From Venturia oleaginea (lineage: Eukaryota > Ascomycota > Dothideomycetes > Venturiales > Venturiaceae), in contig JABMLP010000026.1 in the NCBI GenBank assembly GCA_013176395.1, positions 186,001-250,000 on the forward strand: a stretch of 64,000 bases of DNA. The letters run 5' to 3'. The notes beneath the pieces are model-generated. The model was not told the origin of the DNA and searched no databases. It saw only the letters and a list, made by a program, of their open reading frames with translations. Position numbers and translations under genes: made by a program. Positions 45,601 to 57,262 of the stretch are shown here, piece by piece (the first letter of the stretch is position 1; each line of letters starts with the position of its first letter).

Positions 45601-46623
45601 GGAGAGAACGACCGAGTCAACGACAAGACCGACGGAGACAACAACGAAGAGCACGTACCCGACAAATACTAGTCACCAGAAAAGCTCACTTATACTACCA
45701 CGCTTTACTCCGAGAAATCCAAAACCACTAGAGAGCGTGATAGACACTCCATCCAGACAAGACACAACGGCAGGATCCAAGCAAGTATAGTCAATTACCA
45801 GAAACAACAACATATCCACGATGTATTCCCAACACGTTGACGATATCCTCAGCAGCTCAAACAAGACTCTAAGAAAACACCCGTCCCATGGATTAAAAAC
45901 AAAGGAGAACGAATACCACTCACGACTTGATGAATTCATCAAAACAGGAACTCTGTATATCCAAGCTCTTCCTTACACCTTTGAAAAACCTACCAATTCA
46001 ACCTCCTCCATTTCATTCGAAAAAAAGCCAAGCCAGGATATCAAAGTAGACTCAATCCACTACCTCTGCAAACAACCAAATGAAGTAGTCTCCTATCTCT
46101 AGGTCTACAATTAACCAAACATCATTCTATATCCGTCCTCTTCGAGCTCATTCAGAAGCCTCCTAACGCTATACTATCAACGTGGCGAAGAGGTACTTTC
46201 GAAAGGAGGAGGAAGAGGGAGGTTCACTCACTACTGACTCGACGCGTAAAGACGGCCTTGGAATCACCTTTTCGCAGAGAGCCAGCCAGGATCTGGTATG
46301 GCAGGTGTACCAAAAATAAGAGGAAGTAGAGGAAATAGTGTGGACCGTTCGGTACAAGAACGGAGACCCTCACAACAATAGACGCTAAGAAGCAAGGGCT
46401 TGAGAAACAAGACGCGCTCTGAATATTGAAAAGGTAAATCTCTTGTTGACGTAGGTATCGAGCTATTTCCCATATCTTACATAATGCTAGTACTTGCTCT
46501 GGTCTTGACGGGGGGTATATTCTCCAACCCTCAACACTCCTTTTGTGACAAAACTGGATATACACAACTCATGCTGTCATCGAGATGTTTCATGTCATGA
46601 ACAAACAGCACATCAGATTCCAC
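42655..46623. other. Gene-poor region between RAS2 and the PCI gene
   Basis: About 4 kb. It has several short open frames but no recognisable protein apart from one possible small gene at 45821. A 17-base foldback lies near 45046-45062 (atctaccg-t-cggtagat). Neither repeats nor transposon ends are seen. Confidence 0.4.
45821..46102 (+). CDS. Possible small hypothetical protein
   Basis: A 93-residue frame with a real ATG just after a CA-rich leader. It is Lys/Ser-rich with no signal peptide or membrane helix and no recognised domain. An open but ATG-less frame lies upstream. Listed as a candidate only. Confidence 0.3.
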   Translation: MYSQHVDDILSSSNKTLRKHPSHGLKTKENEYHSRLDEFIKTGTLYIQALPYTFEKPTNSTSSISFEKKPSQDIKVDSIHYLCKQPNEVVSYL

Positions 46624-48846
46624 TCAAGCTCCAATCTCCTTGACAGCTCCTAGATTGTAGGTCTGTCCCCCAGTTCTCCCTTCTTTCACTTTCCATCCTG
46701 GAACCTCGGCACTTAAATTATTTCTCTTCATAACCTCCCACACATTTGGAAACCCAACTTCCAGCAGTGTCCTTCCGTTTGCCTTCTTCATATCCTTGAT
46801 GGCAATTTTCCTTTGTTTGTGAGCAATGAATGCATTCAGCAGCCCCTGGTTGATCAGACTAGTCACAATGGACTCAACCTCAAACATATCAGGAAGTACA
46901 AGCGGGTCCTCCGTAACCAATATTCTTTCGCCATCCTCCTCTTCTGGTAGATCTTCTACGTCTTCGAAATCGGGGTCGATGTAGTATGCTTCTTTGGGTA
47001 CGGTATCTCGGAAGAACATCATGTTCGTGTGACTTTTACCTGGACCACGGTCACTAGCCAAGATGGGATTGAGAGCTTTTCGTTCGAGATATTGTGCTAC
47101 GTGAACCAGGTCCGAAATTTGCAGATTCGGCGCGGCTTTTTCCGCCCCTGGATTGCCGTTCAATGCAAAGACTTTCCTCGCTAACGTCCGCCAGACGAGG
47201 ACTTCGCATCGATTCTTGATCTGCAGGAAGATGCGGAAATGAAAGAACCATGAAGCATGCTCGTTTTCGAAACCTGTGAGCCGTCGAAAGGTAGCCAAGT
47301 CCCCCTTTTTGATAGCAGTGCATATGGGATTGAAGCGTTCTTTGAGACCGTGAGATTCGGGCTTGTCCCATAGGACTTCGGCAGGCATGCGACCGAGTAT
47401 TATGTTGGAGGTAAGGAGGTAGATGAGAATTAATCTTCGCTGCTTTCCGTACGGCTCGAAAGGGGGGCAGAGATCGTAGGCGCGTTGCAGAGCAAGCTGG
47501 GCTCGAAAGAAGTGACTCGTGGAGAAATGGAAGCGTCCTAGGTAGTACAGATACGTGACCTGTTGAGGCTGAGGGTACATTCTGAGCGGCGGCGATAATG
47601 TGTCGATGCTGTTGAATGTATGGCTGCAGTTTCGTATCTTCTTGCACTGAAACAGAATTTTCAAACAGAGGTTGGCGAATATGTATATTCCCCCTCTTTT
47701 CCCAGACAATCCATCACTTTTGTCCTGTAAAGAGGCGGCCAATGCTTCTCGCACGGTATTAGCAGCTCGCTCAGGTAGGGTAACGGGCACGGCGTCATCT
47801 TCTACCGATTCTTCAGCAAGGCCAGCAATCAATTCCGGTTGTTTGTCCAAACCAATAGCGAGGCGCGCAAGCAATTTGCAGTATAATTGCATGGATCCCA
47901 GCAGCATGTGGCCAAGTGTAGCGTCTTTGAAGGCACTGCTCGCTTTCCGCACCAACTCGCTGAGCTGGTCGTATGTTCTCAACAGGTTGCTTGGATCCAC
48001 ATCTCTCAAGAAGATGAAGTATTGTACCATGAACTTGATAAATGGAATCCAGGTGCTGTTCCCACCGACTCCTTCTCTTGCTTCGGGTAGCAGTCTGGTG
48101 CAAAGCTTATCCAACTCTTCCTCATTCCCTTGCGGAAAATTCGACTTCAGTTCGGCGATCAAATCGCTGTATTGTGGAGGGAACGGAGGTTCAATGATCA
48201 GCCATGCTGCCAGTTTTCTGGGACCTTGTTCCTTTTCCTGATAAGTTGCGCCTTCTTTCTGGGTTTGAATGAAGGTTGAGATGTCTTGTAAGAAGGTTGG
48301 CACCACAGTTATCCCCATTGCATCCCACACCTGCTGACCTCTCGTCCACTCTGCCTTCACATCAACTATCCTTTGGAAGAGGAGGCCCAACTGGCCTTTC
48401 CGCCGCGGGGTAATGTACTTTCTGCAAAAGTCGTCTATCGTCTGCTCGTTCTCGGTACCAAGTTCTGCTCTGAGTGTATGAAAGGTTTCAAGAAGGTCTC
48501 TGGGACCGAAAGTCCAGGGCGAATCTTCTTGATTGGGATGGAGCTTTGAGTTCGCTTTTTGTGATAGCTGTAGTATTTGGGCCTGGCCTTCGGGAGTGTC
48601 TGCCCAGATTGGATCCGGTTCTGGCTCTGGTTCTACGGGTGATTTCTTTTTCTTCTTTTTCTTCTTTGGCTTCTTGGTGGGTGGATGGTCGGGCTCAGGG
48701 CGGATGGGCCTGTGATGTTGGTTATTGAAGCAATTGTTGTTGTGTTGATGAGGGTGTTGCTTTGAGTTCGAGGACACGGCGGAAGGCCTCCGCGAAGTTT
48801 GAGACTCATCCCGCGACTGTTTCCTGGCTGGCATCGTCTTCCCCAT
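46624..48846 (-). CDS. PCI-domain protein, PCID2/Thp1/Csn12-like
   Basis: A single-exon gene of 740 residues. The first 80 residues are low complexity, with Asn/His runs and a polylysine stretch at 61-68 that could be a nuclear signal. The middle contains helical-repeat sequence (N-S-I-D-T-L...Q-V-T-Y-L-Y-Y-L-G-R-F-H-F...A-Q-L-A-L-Q-R-A-Y-D-L-C-P) that matches the Thp1/PCID2/Csn12 family. The C-terminal PCI/winged-helix segment includes S-L-I-N-Q-G-L-L-N-A-F-I-A-H. PCI proteins of this group bind Sac3 and Sem1 in TREX-2 mRNA export, or associate with the COP9 signalosome. Which paralogue this is cannot be settled here. It is divergent from the monooxygenase. Confidence 0.85.
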   Translation of the reverse strand: MGKTMPARKQSRDESQTSRRPSAVSSNSKQHPHQHNNNCFNNQHHRPIRPEPDHPPTKKPKKKKKKKKSPVEPEPEPDPIWADTPEGQAQILQLSQKANSKLHPNQEDSPWTFGPRDLLETFHTLRAELGTENEQTIDDFCRKYITPRRKGQLGLLFQRIVDVKAEWTRGQQVWDAMGITVVPTFLQDISTFIQTQKEGATYQEKEQGPRKLAAWLIIEPPFPPQYSDLIAELKSNFPQGNEEELDKLCTRLLPEAREGVGGNSTWIPFIKFMVQYFIFLRDVDPSNLLRTYDQLSELVRKASSAFKDATLGHMLLGSMQLYCKLLARLAIGLDKQPELIAGLAEESVEDDAVPVTLPERAANTVREALAASLQDKSDGLSGKRGGIYIFANLCLKILFQCKKIRNCSHTFNSIDTLSPPLRMYPQPQQVTYLYYLGRFHFSTSHFFRAQLALQRAYDLCPPFEPYGKQRRLILIYLLTSNIILGRMPAEVLWDKPESHGLKERFNPICTAIKKGDLATFRRLTGFENEHASWFFHFRIFLQIKNRCEVLVWRTLARKVFALNGNPGAEKAAPNLQISDLVHVAQYLERKALNPILASDRGPGKSHTNMMFFRDTVPKEAYYIDPDFEDVEDLPEEEDGERILVTEDPLVLPDMFEVESIVTSLINQGLLNAFIAHKQRKIAIKDMKKANGRTLLEVGFPNVWEVMKRNNLSAEVPGWKVKEGRTGGQTYNLGAVKEIGA

Positions 48847-49157
48847 CGCACGGGCAGCACTTCTGTGTCAAGATACATGATGAGAGACGACGGCATTGTA
48901 TATATGTCTGGGAGTCCTCATCCATTCCTCGCCTCTGCTCCCAGGCTGTTTGCATGTCCCGTCGAGCAAACAAAGGCCTGAGGTTTTTCACATGCCGCCT
49001 CAGGCCAGCCCCATAACGCGTCCCTCGCATAACGCGTGCGACGTCATTGTGAGAAAGTTAACCATGGCGTTTCAGGAGCTTCCAAATCCATGGCGGGAGT
49101 ATATCTATATGTGTATCCATACTGCCAATTCTGCTTCCTCCATCAATTCCAACAAAC
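48847..49157. promoter_or_regulatory. Shared divergent promoter
   Basis: 311 bp between the ATGs of the PCI gene (minus) and the flavin monooxygenase (plus). It contains a closely spaced duplicate of the 9-base string ataacgcgt near 49012-49040. Co-regulation is possible but unproven. Confidence 0.5.
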
Positions 49158-50796
49158 ATGTCTATCCAGAGCTTACTGCAGCAGCTCATAACGAGCCCCA
49201 TCCTCTTCCTCTACCAGATCTATCAATTCATTCTAGACAATGTCCTTTCTCCAGATCCTCCTCCACCTGGTGCAAACCTGAGAAGACCCAAGATTGCCAT
49301 TATTGGTGCTGGTATTACTGGCGTCTCTGCAGCTTCACATTGTGTAGGACATGGCTTCGATGCTGTCATCTTCGAATCGGGTAGTCGCAAAGCATTGGGT
49401 GGAATATGGAGTGTATGAAAGCATTCAAGATTCTAAACGCAACATTCTAATGGCCAACAGAAAGTAAACAATACATCTGGCCTGCAAATCCACAGTCTCA
49501 TGTACCGCTTCCACCCCTCCGTCAAATGGAGCAAAGGATATCCCGATCGTCAGCAAATTGTGAGCCAAGTCACCGACTTATGGGAACGCTATGGCCTCGA
49601 AGATAAAACCAAATTCAACACCAAAGTTACAAAGGTGTACAAGAATGAGAAAGGTCGCTGGATCATCAATGACCCTAGCAACGGCCAATTCGATGGTGTG
49701 TTGGCTGCTGTCGGTTCATGTGGAGATCCCAAGATGCCTCACATGCAAGGAATGGACAAGTTCAAGGGACAAGTCTATCATTCCTCTCAGCTCACTGGAA
49801 AGCACGCAAAGGGGAAGAAGGTTGTAGTCATTGGTGGTGGAGCTTCGGCTGTCGAAGCTCTGGAGTTTGTCGCTCACGAAGATGCCGCACACACATCGGT
49901 CCTCGCACGATCCGAGAAATGGATCATTCCTCGAAACCCTGTCGTCGATATGCTCCTCGCCCTCAACATCTTCGGCATGGAAACCATTTTCTCGTGGATT
50001 CCAGAGACTTTACTACGCGTCTTCTTCTATCGCGATCTCAAGGATCTAGCGCCTGCCAAGAATGCGAAGAGTGGTCTCTTCACTGAGACGCCCATGGTCA
50101 ACGATGATGTTTTGGATCAAGTACGCTCTGCAAAGGCAAGTTGGGTCCGTGGTGATATTATCGGCTTTGAGGAGAATGGTGTCAAGTTCAACCACCGCAG
50201 CCAAGGTGTTCCCAAGGGTGGTCCAGGAAGAGAAGAACTGATCGAGGCTGATATTGTTATCATGGCTACTGGTTATCAACGACCAAGTCTGGCTTTCCTA
50301 CCAGACGACTGCTTCGAAAGCGACTACGCACCTCCCAACTGGTATATGCAAGTCTTCCCGCCAGCCCATATGGATATCTGCGCCAACAATTGCACGTATG
50401 TCAATGGTATTGGAGCAGTAGGAAACTTCCACATTGGCATCTATACCCGTTTTCTCCTAATGTATCTCGTCGACCCTCTGGCAAGACCTCAAGAAGCATG
50501 GATGAAGAAATGGATCGACATGACCAGCTGGATCAAGCGCAAAGCACCAGGGTAAGCATATACCAACCCATGCACTCACTTGAGTATATCAATAATTTGT
50601 TTTTAGCGGCGCCTTCGACTTCTTCACCTACAGCGAGCTCATCTACTGGTTCGTGTTCACACTCGTCATCAACCCCTTCCGTTGGAAATGGGCGCTCTTT
50701 GTTCTCTTTGGCATAGGCAAAGCTTTGCCATTAAAAGTTGTCGAGCACGAGGATAGGCTAAGGAATGGAATGGGCAATCGGACCATCCAGTCCTGA
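49158..50796 (+). CDS. Flavin-containing monooxygenase
   Basis: Three exons (49158-49412, 49461-50551, 50607-50796) give 511 residues. A hydrophobic stretch near 10-30 may anchor the protein. FAD-binding G-A-G-I-T-G lies at 50-55, the family signature F-K-G-Q-V-Y-H-S-S at about 186-194, the NADPH-binding G-G-G-A-S-A at 210-215, and A-T-G-Y near 356. These enzymes use NADPH and oxygen to oxidise soft nucleophiles or act as Baeyer-Villiger-type catalysts; the substrate is unknown. A second hydrophobic stretch in the last exon (F-V-F-T-L-V-I-N-P-F) suggests membrane association at the C-terminus. Confidence 0.92.
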
Positions 50797-51192
50797 TCAG
50801 TCGATTTTTTTGCATGACGTGACAACCGGTACATTTAAATTACCCATTGGGTATCAGGAACAGAGCTGGCCAAGAGACTACCGAGGGCAGTATGGGCGAA
50901 TAGAACGTCAAATTCGATTTATGGTTATCATTTGAGGCGAAGAGTGATTATAGAAGATAGACGATGTCTTTTTTTTTTTCCCCCGGTGCGCAGGTCCAGC
51001 ACACAGGTTTTGCCATGGCATTTTCTTTGAAAAATCGATTGATCTTACATATTTTGCTGCCCAATAGCTAATCGATTCAGAGGTATCTTACAATGTTTGC
51101 TCGCGAATCGCTCTGGAATCTCGCAAGGGGTTATCATTATTGATGTGAGGAGTAGGGGATTCACTCCTTCCATCGCCTCTTAACTCCACACC
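50797..51192. other. Intergenic, convergent 3' ends
   Basis: 396 bp with a T-run near 50971-50981. No gene seen. Confidence 0.4.
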
Positions 51193-52132
51193 CTACTTTT
51201 TCCTGATCATATCAGCCCAAGTGTTTCCTACAGGCTTTGACGGTGCGGCCGGCTTCGAGGTCGCAGCAACAGGTGCTCTCGCGGCAATCTTCATCTTAGC
51301 CGTCTGCTCGGTTAGCGTCTCAACAGCCTTTTCTGCAGCCTTGTCCATCTGCTCCTTGACCTGCTGCTCAACTCCAACACAATTTACTACTCCAGAAGGC
51401 TCCTTAACCTCCTCATTCCACAACCCTATTCTCACCATCCCCACCACAGCCGGGAAAAGCACCCCATCCCAAATCCGATACCCTTCCTTATTATAATGCA
51501 CATGATCAACCTAATGTCTCTCCCTATCCAATTCCCTAGGCGCCTCATGCCATCTCACCACCTGCGCACCTAACTCTCCATTCAAGCCCTCACCCACCCT
51601 CCAAATCCCCCCCTTCGACTCATCAACAATACAATCATCAACATCCCTCCTATAACCGATCGCCGTAGAAATTACCCGGGTCCCATCGTACTCTCTCCTC
51701 CGAACGCGCGATGTTGTCGCAAGTCGTTGGTCCCGATGGAGAGGACCCAGAGTCTCGGGCGGAATTTTGCGAGGGCTCTTAGAGACCTAGTTGGATACGA
51801 TAGGGGACTGAGGGTATCTTGTCGCCGCCGACGCTGGCGTTGAAGGTTTTTGGGAATTGACTGATGCGGTTTGTGGAAGCGGTGGTTTTGAAGCATTCGA
51901 GCATCGAGGAGCCGAGGAGGATAATGTCGATTTCTGCATTTTTGGATTGGTTTGTTTGGATGGCTCCCAGACGTCTGGCAAGTTCTGAGACGTGTGATTT
52001 CTTATGCGTTTCCTCGGAACGGGCTTTCCATTTTGCGAGTGCGGCGACGTCTTTGTATAATTCGGCGTCTGTGCCGTCGAATGTGCCTGGTGCTGCTGAC
52101 GCAGCGCGTTGGGTCGTTGGCGCGACAGGCAT
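51193..52132 (-). pseudogene. Decayed SGNH/GDSL-type hydrolase
   Basis: The first part (from the ATG at 52132) encodes 117 residues ending in a region like block I and its follow-up (I-I-L-L-G-S-S-M-L-E, then S-V-G-G-D-K-I). The usual G-D-S reads G-S-S. The frame stops, and block III (V-L-S-I-G-T-N-D-L) resumes one frame over. It stops again, and the block V region with D-H-V-H-Y-N-K-E-G-Y is in a third frame, preceded by a TAG inside R-H-*-V-D-H. At least two frameshifts and one nonsense codon are needed, and the stretch between blocks III and V is short, suggesting a deletion. It once encoded a small esterase or acyl hydrolase. Confidence 0.82.
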
Positions 52133-52685
52133 TTTATGATTGAGGTTGGGTGCTGATTTTGGTTATACGTGCTTAAGTATATCGCGAACATGAGATGGGT
52201 TGTATTTTGTGCTTTTTGTTCGAGCCGTGCAAATGGAAGCTCTTTGTAAAGAAGTTGAGTCGTGCTCACAGCCTTGATCTGGCAATAACGGTGTCGCGTT
52301 CGGTGTCTTCTTCTGTCTTCCCAATCCGTGGTTCAAGAAGAGTTAGCTGTGGAGTATTCCACAGGAACTCAAATAATGGTCAAGATCGAACTAGAGTCAT
52401 CAAAATTAGTGACAATCCATTTCCCTGGTGGTCTTTTAGCAGCCTCCGAGTACATTCATCATGAGTATGGACGTGCCTGTGATTCGTTCCTGCTCCTGAT
52501 CCGGAGCTGGTTCTGCTTTATTGAGAACGAGCTTGTGGAACCAGTGAAGACGAAGTGTATCAAGGCGATCAGCCTTACAGACCGTATACCTCCATCAATC
52601 ACATCATTACAAAAAAGGCACAATTCTCCTCTCATCATCAAGGAAACCGTCGGAAAAGCCCATCATCACGCCACATACTCCCAAG
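52133..52685. other. Intergenic between two divergent pseudogenes
   Basis: 553 bp. It holds open frames without motifs and no recognisable repeat. Confidence 0.4.
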
Positions 52686-52882
52686 ATGACAAACCTGTTG
52701 ACAGCTCACTACGCGGTTCTTCAACTACCCCATACCGCCACAAAACACCACATAAAAGAAAGTTACACACACGTCTAGCATTTCAATTTTACCCCGATAA
52801 AACCCCAAATGATCCTCTCACTACAGCTACATTTCAACATCTGCAGGAAGCGTATGCTTTCCTTTCCAATCATGCCCGTTAA
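52686..52882 (+). pseudogene. Decayed J-domain (DnaJ-like) fragment
   Basis: From the ATG at 52686 the sequence reads like J-domain helices I and II (H-Y-A-V-L-Q-L-P-H-T-A-T then I-K-E-S-Y). It then hits a stop. The rest (L-A-F-Q-F-Y-P-D-K-T-P-N-D then F-Q-H-L-Q-E-A-Y-A-F-L-S) continues in another frame. The shift falls in an ACACACAC run, so a two-base slip is likely. The H-P-D tripeptide that stimulates Hsp70 reads Y-P-D. It is short and probably a relic. Confidence 0.7.
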
Positions 52883-53624
52883 GACTCAAATACAGGGGAT
52901 GAAGACGAAAGGAACGAGCCTGAACCTGAATTCTAGGATCCCTGCAATTCAAGACGACAACACAAGACTCGAAATTAAGGACGGAGGGAGGAGACAGCGG
53001 AGGTGGGAAGGGAATGGGAGGACGCTGCCGGAAATAACGAGGAGGAAAATCGTTTGGAGTTTTCCAAGCTTACCATAACCTCATATTGAAAGAAAAAAAT
53101 AAAAGAGAGAACCACAGTGGTCTCTTCAATTCATGCTCGGTCCGGCCCGTGTATGCATACAAACTTGCTTATGTTCAAATAGTTATTTCTCAACTTGGGA
53201 TTGGTATCGGTAGTTTTCTGGAAATTCCAATAAGGGCATCGCCAGAAACTTTTCGATGTCGATGGTGGCTTAAGAACGTCGCAATGGAGTGCGTTGATAT
53301 AATTAGCAGGCATGAATTGATGAGACCGCTATGAAACTAAGACTGGACTCACTTTATTTCACGAAATGCCGTATCATGCTTTTGGGTCGCCATGTGCATT
53401 TAGATGCCTGGCGACTTTCTAAAAAACCGATGTGATGTCTTCGGAAATCCAGCGGCGATGGGTGTTCTGTATAGGGCTCATTCTTGACCCTTGTGCCATA
53501 CTTCCTTACACATGACTTTGGAAGTAGTCTCCAAGACAGGTGGTTCGTCTGTTCCATGATTGTATCGAGGCCGAACATCGCAATCGCCTCATTCACGCTG
53601 TTAGCAAAGCTGGTACCAAGTCCT
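52883..53624. other. Intergenic
   Basis: 742 bp between the J-domain relic and the 3' end of VMA12. Charged open stretches follow the relic at first; nothing else is recognised. Confidence 0.4.
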
Positions 53625-54486
53625 TCACTTCCCTCCTTGCGTTGTCCGTTGTCGCAAACCTGCCACAGGCGCTTCACTCGCCATCTTTTTCACAGCCCTT
53701 ACCGGACCCTCCTTCCGCCCCTCAATAACCCAACTCGACGCAATCGTCTTCTTCTCAACCTTCTTCCTCTCCACTTTCTTCGCATCCGCAATCCTGCCCA
53801 GATATCCAGCATAAATCGCAACCTCGGCAACAGCCACAGTGATACCCCCAGCCATAGCCAGAGCTAATCGCGACGGTACCGGCCAATGCCATGCTGCTTT
53901 CCATATCGCAATACTGCATGCTATGATTGATATGAGGACATTGGCTATCAATGCCATTTGTCGGTTGATGTCTGCATATGTGACTTCATCATCTTCGTCT
54001 GATTCTTGTTTTGTAGGAGGGAAAAGGTGGCCTTGGAAGGCGGTAGGAAAGCGTGGGTTGAATGTTTCGGAGGTTTGATGGAGCATCTTTTCGTAGGAAC
54101 GGTTTTCTTCTTCTTTTCGGAGATGGGACATGAGGGCTTTATACTCTGAAGACTGGAGTTATGATATTAGCCATGGTCTCAATGGAAAGATTGATTGGAC
54201 CTACTGGCTCGGGTTTTGGTTTCGGGGGCGGAGTGTATATCGAACATCCTATTAAAAGCTCGCTAAGATGTATTGGAAGCTGTCTGCCTTCTAGCTGCCT
54301 TCCTTCAAACTTCTCGGTATTTGATTTGAGGTATTTGGATATGTCTATGAGCTGTCCATGGGAAATCGGGTTGCCTATTTTTGGCGCGTCGAGGGGCGGT
54401 TCTTCTGGATTGGATTGGATTGGATTGTTATCAGGATACAGTTCGACAACTTCGACGACGGCAGCCGTCATAGTAAGGAGAACCAT
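53625..54486 (-). CDS. VMA12: V-ATPase assembly factor VMA12 (TMEM199 family)
   Basis: Two exons (54486-54205 and 54143-53625; the acceptor is the AG at 54145-54144) give 266 residues. Conserved features are I-S-H-G-Q-L-I-D-I-S in the first exon, the pair L-S-E-L-L and Y-T-P-P-P-K-P, then Y-K-A-L-M-S-H-L-R-K-E-E-E, the V-T-Y-A-D-I-N-R-Q signature, and two hydrophobic helices near the end of the protein. Vma12 is an ER membrane protein that, with Vma22, holds the V0 subunit while the vacuolar ATPase is assembled. The open frame runs upstream of the ATG but lacks an earlier ATG. A repeated ggatt run in the coding strand complement is a small repeat only. Confidence 0.88.
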
Positions 54487-57163
54487 GGTGAGAGTTGAGA
54501 GATGGATCAATTGTCGATGCTAGATCGCAATCCTCGATTTGAATCAGAGGATTATTGACTCCTGGCGAGGTTTGGTATGGGAATTTCCAGGAGAAATCGT
54601 GGTGTTGTATTTGGGAGTGACTTTCTTACTATTTAGAGCGCTCAACAAATGCGCGACGGTGATCTAACAGAGGTCGAAGTTCGATAGAGCTCTGGACGTC
54701 GATTTTTTGGTGCCTCAGGCTTAAGTCGTCAGAATAGGCTCATACGCCTCTACTCCCAAACTGACAGCGACCCACTAAATACGGCCTCACGGCTCACAAT
54801 GCGAACCTCACAGAATGGCAACGACCACACAACAGCACATAGCTGACCAATCATAGCCTCCTCTCTGCAGCTCGCGGCACGTGAGGCTCCACTTGAGCTT
54901 ACTCAGCGTAGTCCGTGCGAAGCTCGAAATTTGGCGTAAATAGCTGCTCGGCCGCCTACAGATTTCCTGTTTTCTCTTCATACTTGTAGGTTACCCCGCA
55001 AATACCAAAAACTTTTGAGCATTTTGCTAACATTCTTCACAGACCTTCTTGCGGTATTCTCAGCTCAAGAATTGGGAAACCTTTTATCGGCTGCTGCATT
55101 GCACATCGCGGTCAGCTGGTGAAACGAATGGTCTTCGGGCCTTTCGGTATGATCTACTCAGTCTTCCATTATACGAGACATTGTCTAACTTTAAATCAGG
55201 CGGGGGAATTTTTGTTTTTCGACTTCTGGTCAAATCTTTTCACTGATGGTCTCATTTGCGGATGGGACATTGAAGAAGACGATCGTTCTCTTACTTCCCT
55301 TCCTATTTCTGTGTGGCTGACATATACGACGACGAAGTGAAGAGACGAACTGAAATGATCATCATGTTTACGAGTTGGGATAGATTTTCCAATTTGCAAG
55401 TTGGTGGGAAAGAACGAGCAGCTACCTGAACCACATGTGCTTGTCATCAGTTTTGTATTACATTCTTCGATTCATCTTACACTCTATTTTGTAGCCTGTT
55501 TCTAAATCACACATTTAGTAGGTAATGTTTTACTCATTGTAGGGACTCTGGAAAGCGTTCCATCGTGGTGTTGCTCTCTCGCCATGCAAAAATGACTTTG
55601 CGGACAACATATTTGTCCATACAGTCAGTGATCTCAAGTCTTAAGCCGAGAGAAGCGCAACATTCAGAGAGAGCTCTTGCGATGTACACGGTTGAGCTAT
55701 TGCCATCTTCCCTTTCGAACGCTGGTCTTCACTTCGCCGGTTCCATGCAAAAATTCTGGAATGAGTTCTCGCCGCGATTTCTAGATTCTACAACTTTCAG
55801 AGCTTTTATGGTTCCAGAATCCGAACATAAAGGTCTCAATAAAGAACCTTCGATGTACGGATGTTACTGCTAGCTAACTGGCCACAAATTCCATACAGGC
55901 TCTATGATACCTTCAACACACCCTTCACACCATTTCCTGACCATTCCCTACATGTCGACTTATTAAGCCGATGAAGGTCGCATTCCGCCTCGAAACTTGA
56001 ACGCTCCCTCATTCGCTCAGGGAGTAATTGGCAATTTTCGAAGGAAATCCTTCTACCGCAGGGACGCCTATCCTATACCCTCGATGGCACCCTATTATTC
56101 GTTCAGCACACTTGAGTGGACACGGATATGGATAGAATTCCGGCAAATGCTAATTCGCAAATTGCTACAAATTCACCGCTTTCGATCTAAGCTGAAGGAC
56201 GTTCAGACCCAATGGTACTTTCGGTTCCGAGATACTTTGTCAGGGCGGTGAGTTTGACGGCTTCACCGTGACGGCTTCATGTGATGCCCTTGGACCTCTA
56301 TCATCTCAATCGAAGAGCGATCCGTCAGCTCCATAACATGATAGATAAATTCCTCGCGATATTCCAATCTCGATCCAAGAGTGTTGCATGGGAAAGCTAA
56401 TTCTTAGCGGATAGGATCAGTAGAGCTGAGTTTGCTTCATCGAACGAGCTGGGAATACGCTGTCATTCGAGAAGCTTTCTCATCCGTATATATAAGCTAA
56501 TGCTTCAGTCATCTCGTAGTCTAAGCTTGTATCACATGCTGTGGGCAAGCAAAGTCCTCGTCTTGAAGAGTTAGGAGGCTTGGTGTAATGAAATGTAAGA
56601 AAATTACCTAGCCCCAACACTTCAAATCTTTGTACATACCTCTTAATTCACACGAAACCATATCGCCTTTCCCAGCAATCATACAAAACGAAATCGCAAG
56701 GAAATTATCAACATCGAATCCAGATCGAGCGAGTCTACTTCGAGATATTAAATATTCGTATACCTCCGCCACAACCGATACCACTGCTACATACCTTCGG
56801 ATCTCCCCACTCTATAAATCGTGACACCCAAATCTGGTCAGCTCAAACTTACGGACTTCAAATATCTCCTGGTCCCAGCGATCAAAGTCAATTACCCACA
56901 GAAAACAAAACGCGGCCACTATCCATCCTTGTTGTTCTATTAGTGGACTGTATCATCCACCACCGAGCTCTCAAGAGATGATCCATCAGAGGCCGCTTCA
57001 TTGACGGGCCTTAGCGTTGGAGCCTATGAACCAGCCTCAGCATTTTCAGACGCAAACGCATGCAGAAATCCATACGTCTCTCTCTCCATTCTCGCCTTTA
57101 GAACTACGCCATCCATCACATCCACATCAAGCAACCTACAACCCTCCGCAAGAACAACAGCCA
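54487..57163. other. Gene-poor region upstream of VMA12
   Basis: About 2.7 kb. Two open frames (55565-55873 and 55997-56251, plus) have no motifs. No repeats or transposon ends are seen. It ends directly at the tRNA gene. Confidence 0.4.
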
Positions 57164-57262
57164 TCCTCCGTGGCGCAATTGGCTAGCGCGTTCGACTGTT
57201 ACTCCCGTCGTATTCGTGATCAGTCTATCGAGAAGTTGGTGGTTCAAGCCCACCCGGAGGGG
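57164..57262 (+). tRNA. tRNA-Asn(GTT) with a 25-nt intron
   Basis: A full cloverleaf can be drawn. The acceptor stem pairs 57164-57170 with 57255-57261 (seven pairs, one T-G). The D stem is gcgc/gcgc, and the T arm is ggtgg-ttcaagc-ccacc. The anticodon stem ttcga pairs with tcgag. The anticodon GTT is at 57198-57200. The intron (57202-57226) sits one base 3' of the anticodon, the normal position for a nuclear tRNA intron. Position 73 is G. It decodes Asn AAC and AAU. Confidence 0.93.

Noticed and set aside
47672..48241. 189-codon plus-strand frame
   Set aside because: Antisense shadow of the PCI-domain gene.
55565..56251. Two plus-strand frames of 102 and 84 codons
   Set aside because: No motif, no linking splice that I can support, and no family resemblance.
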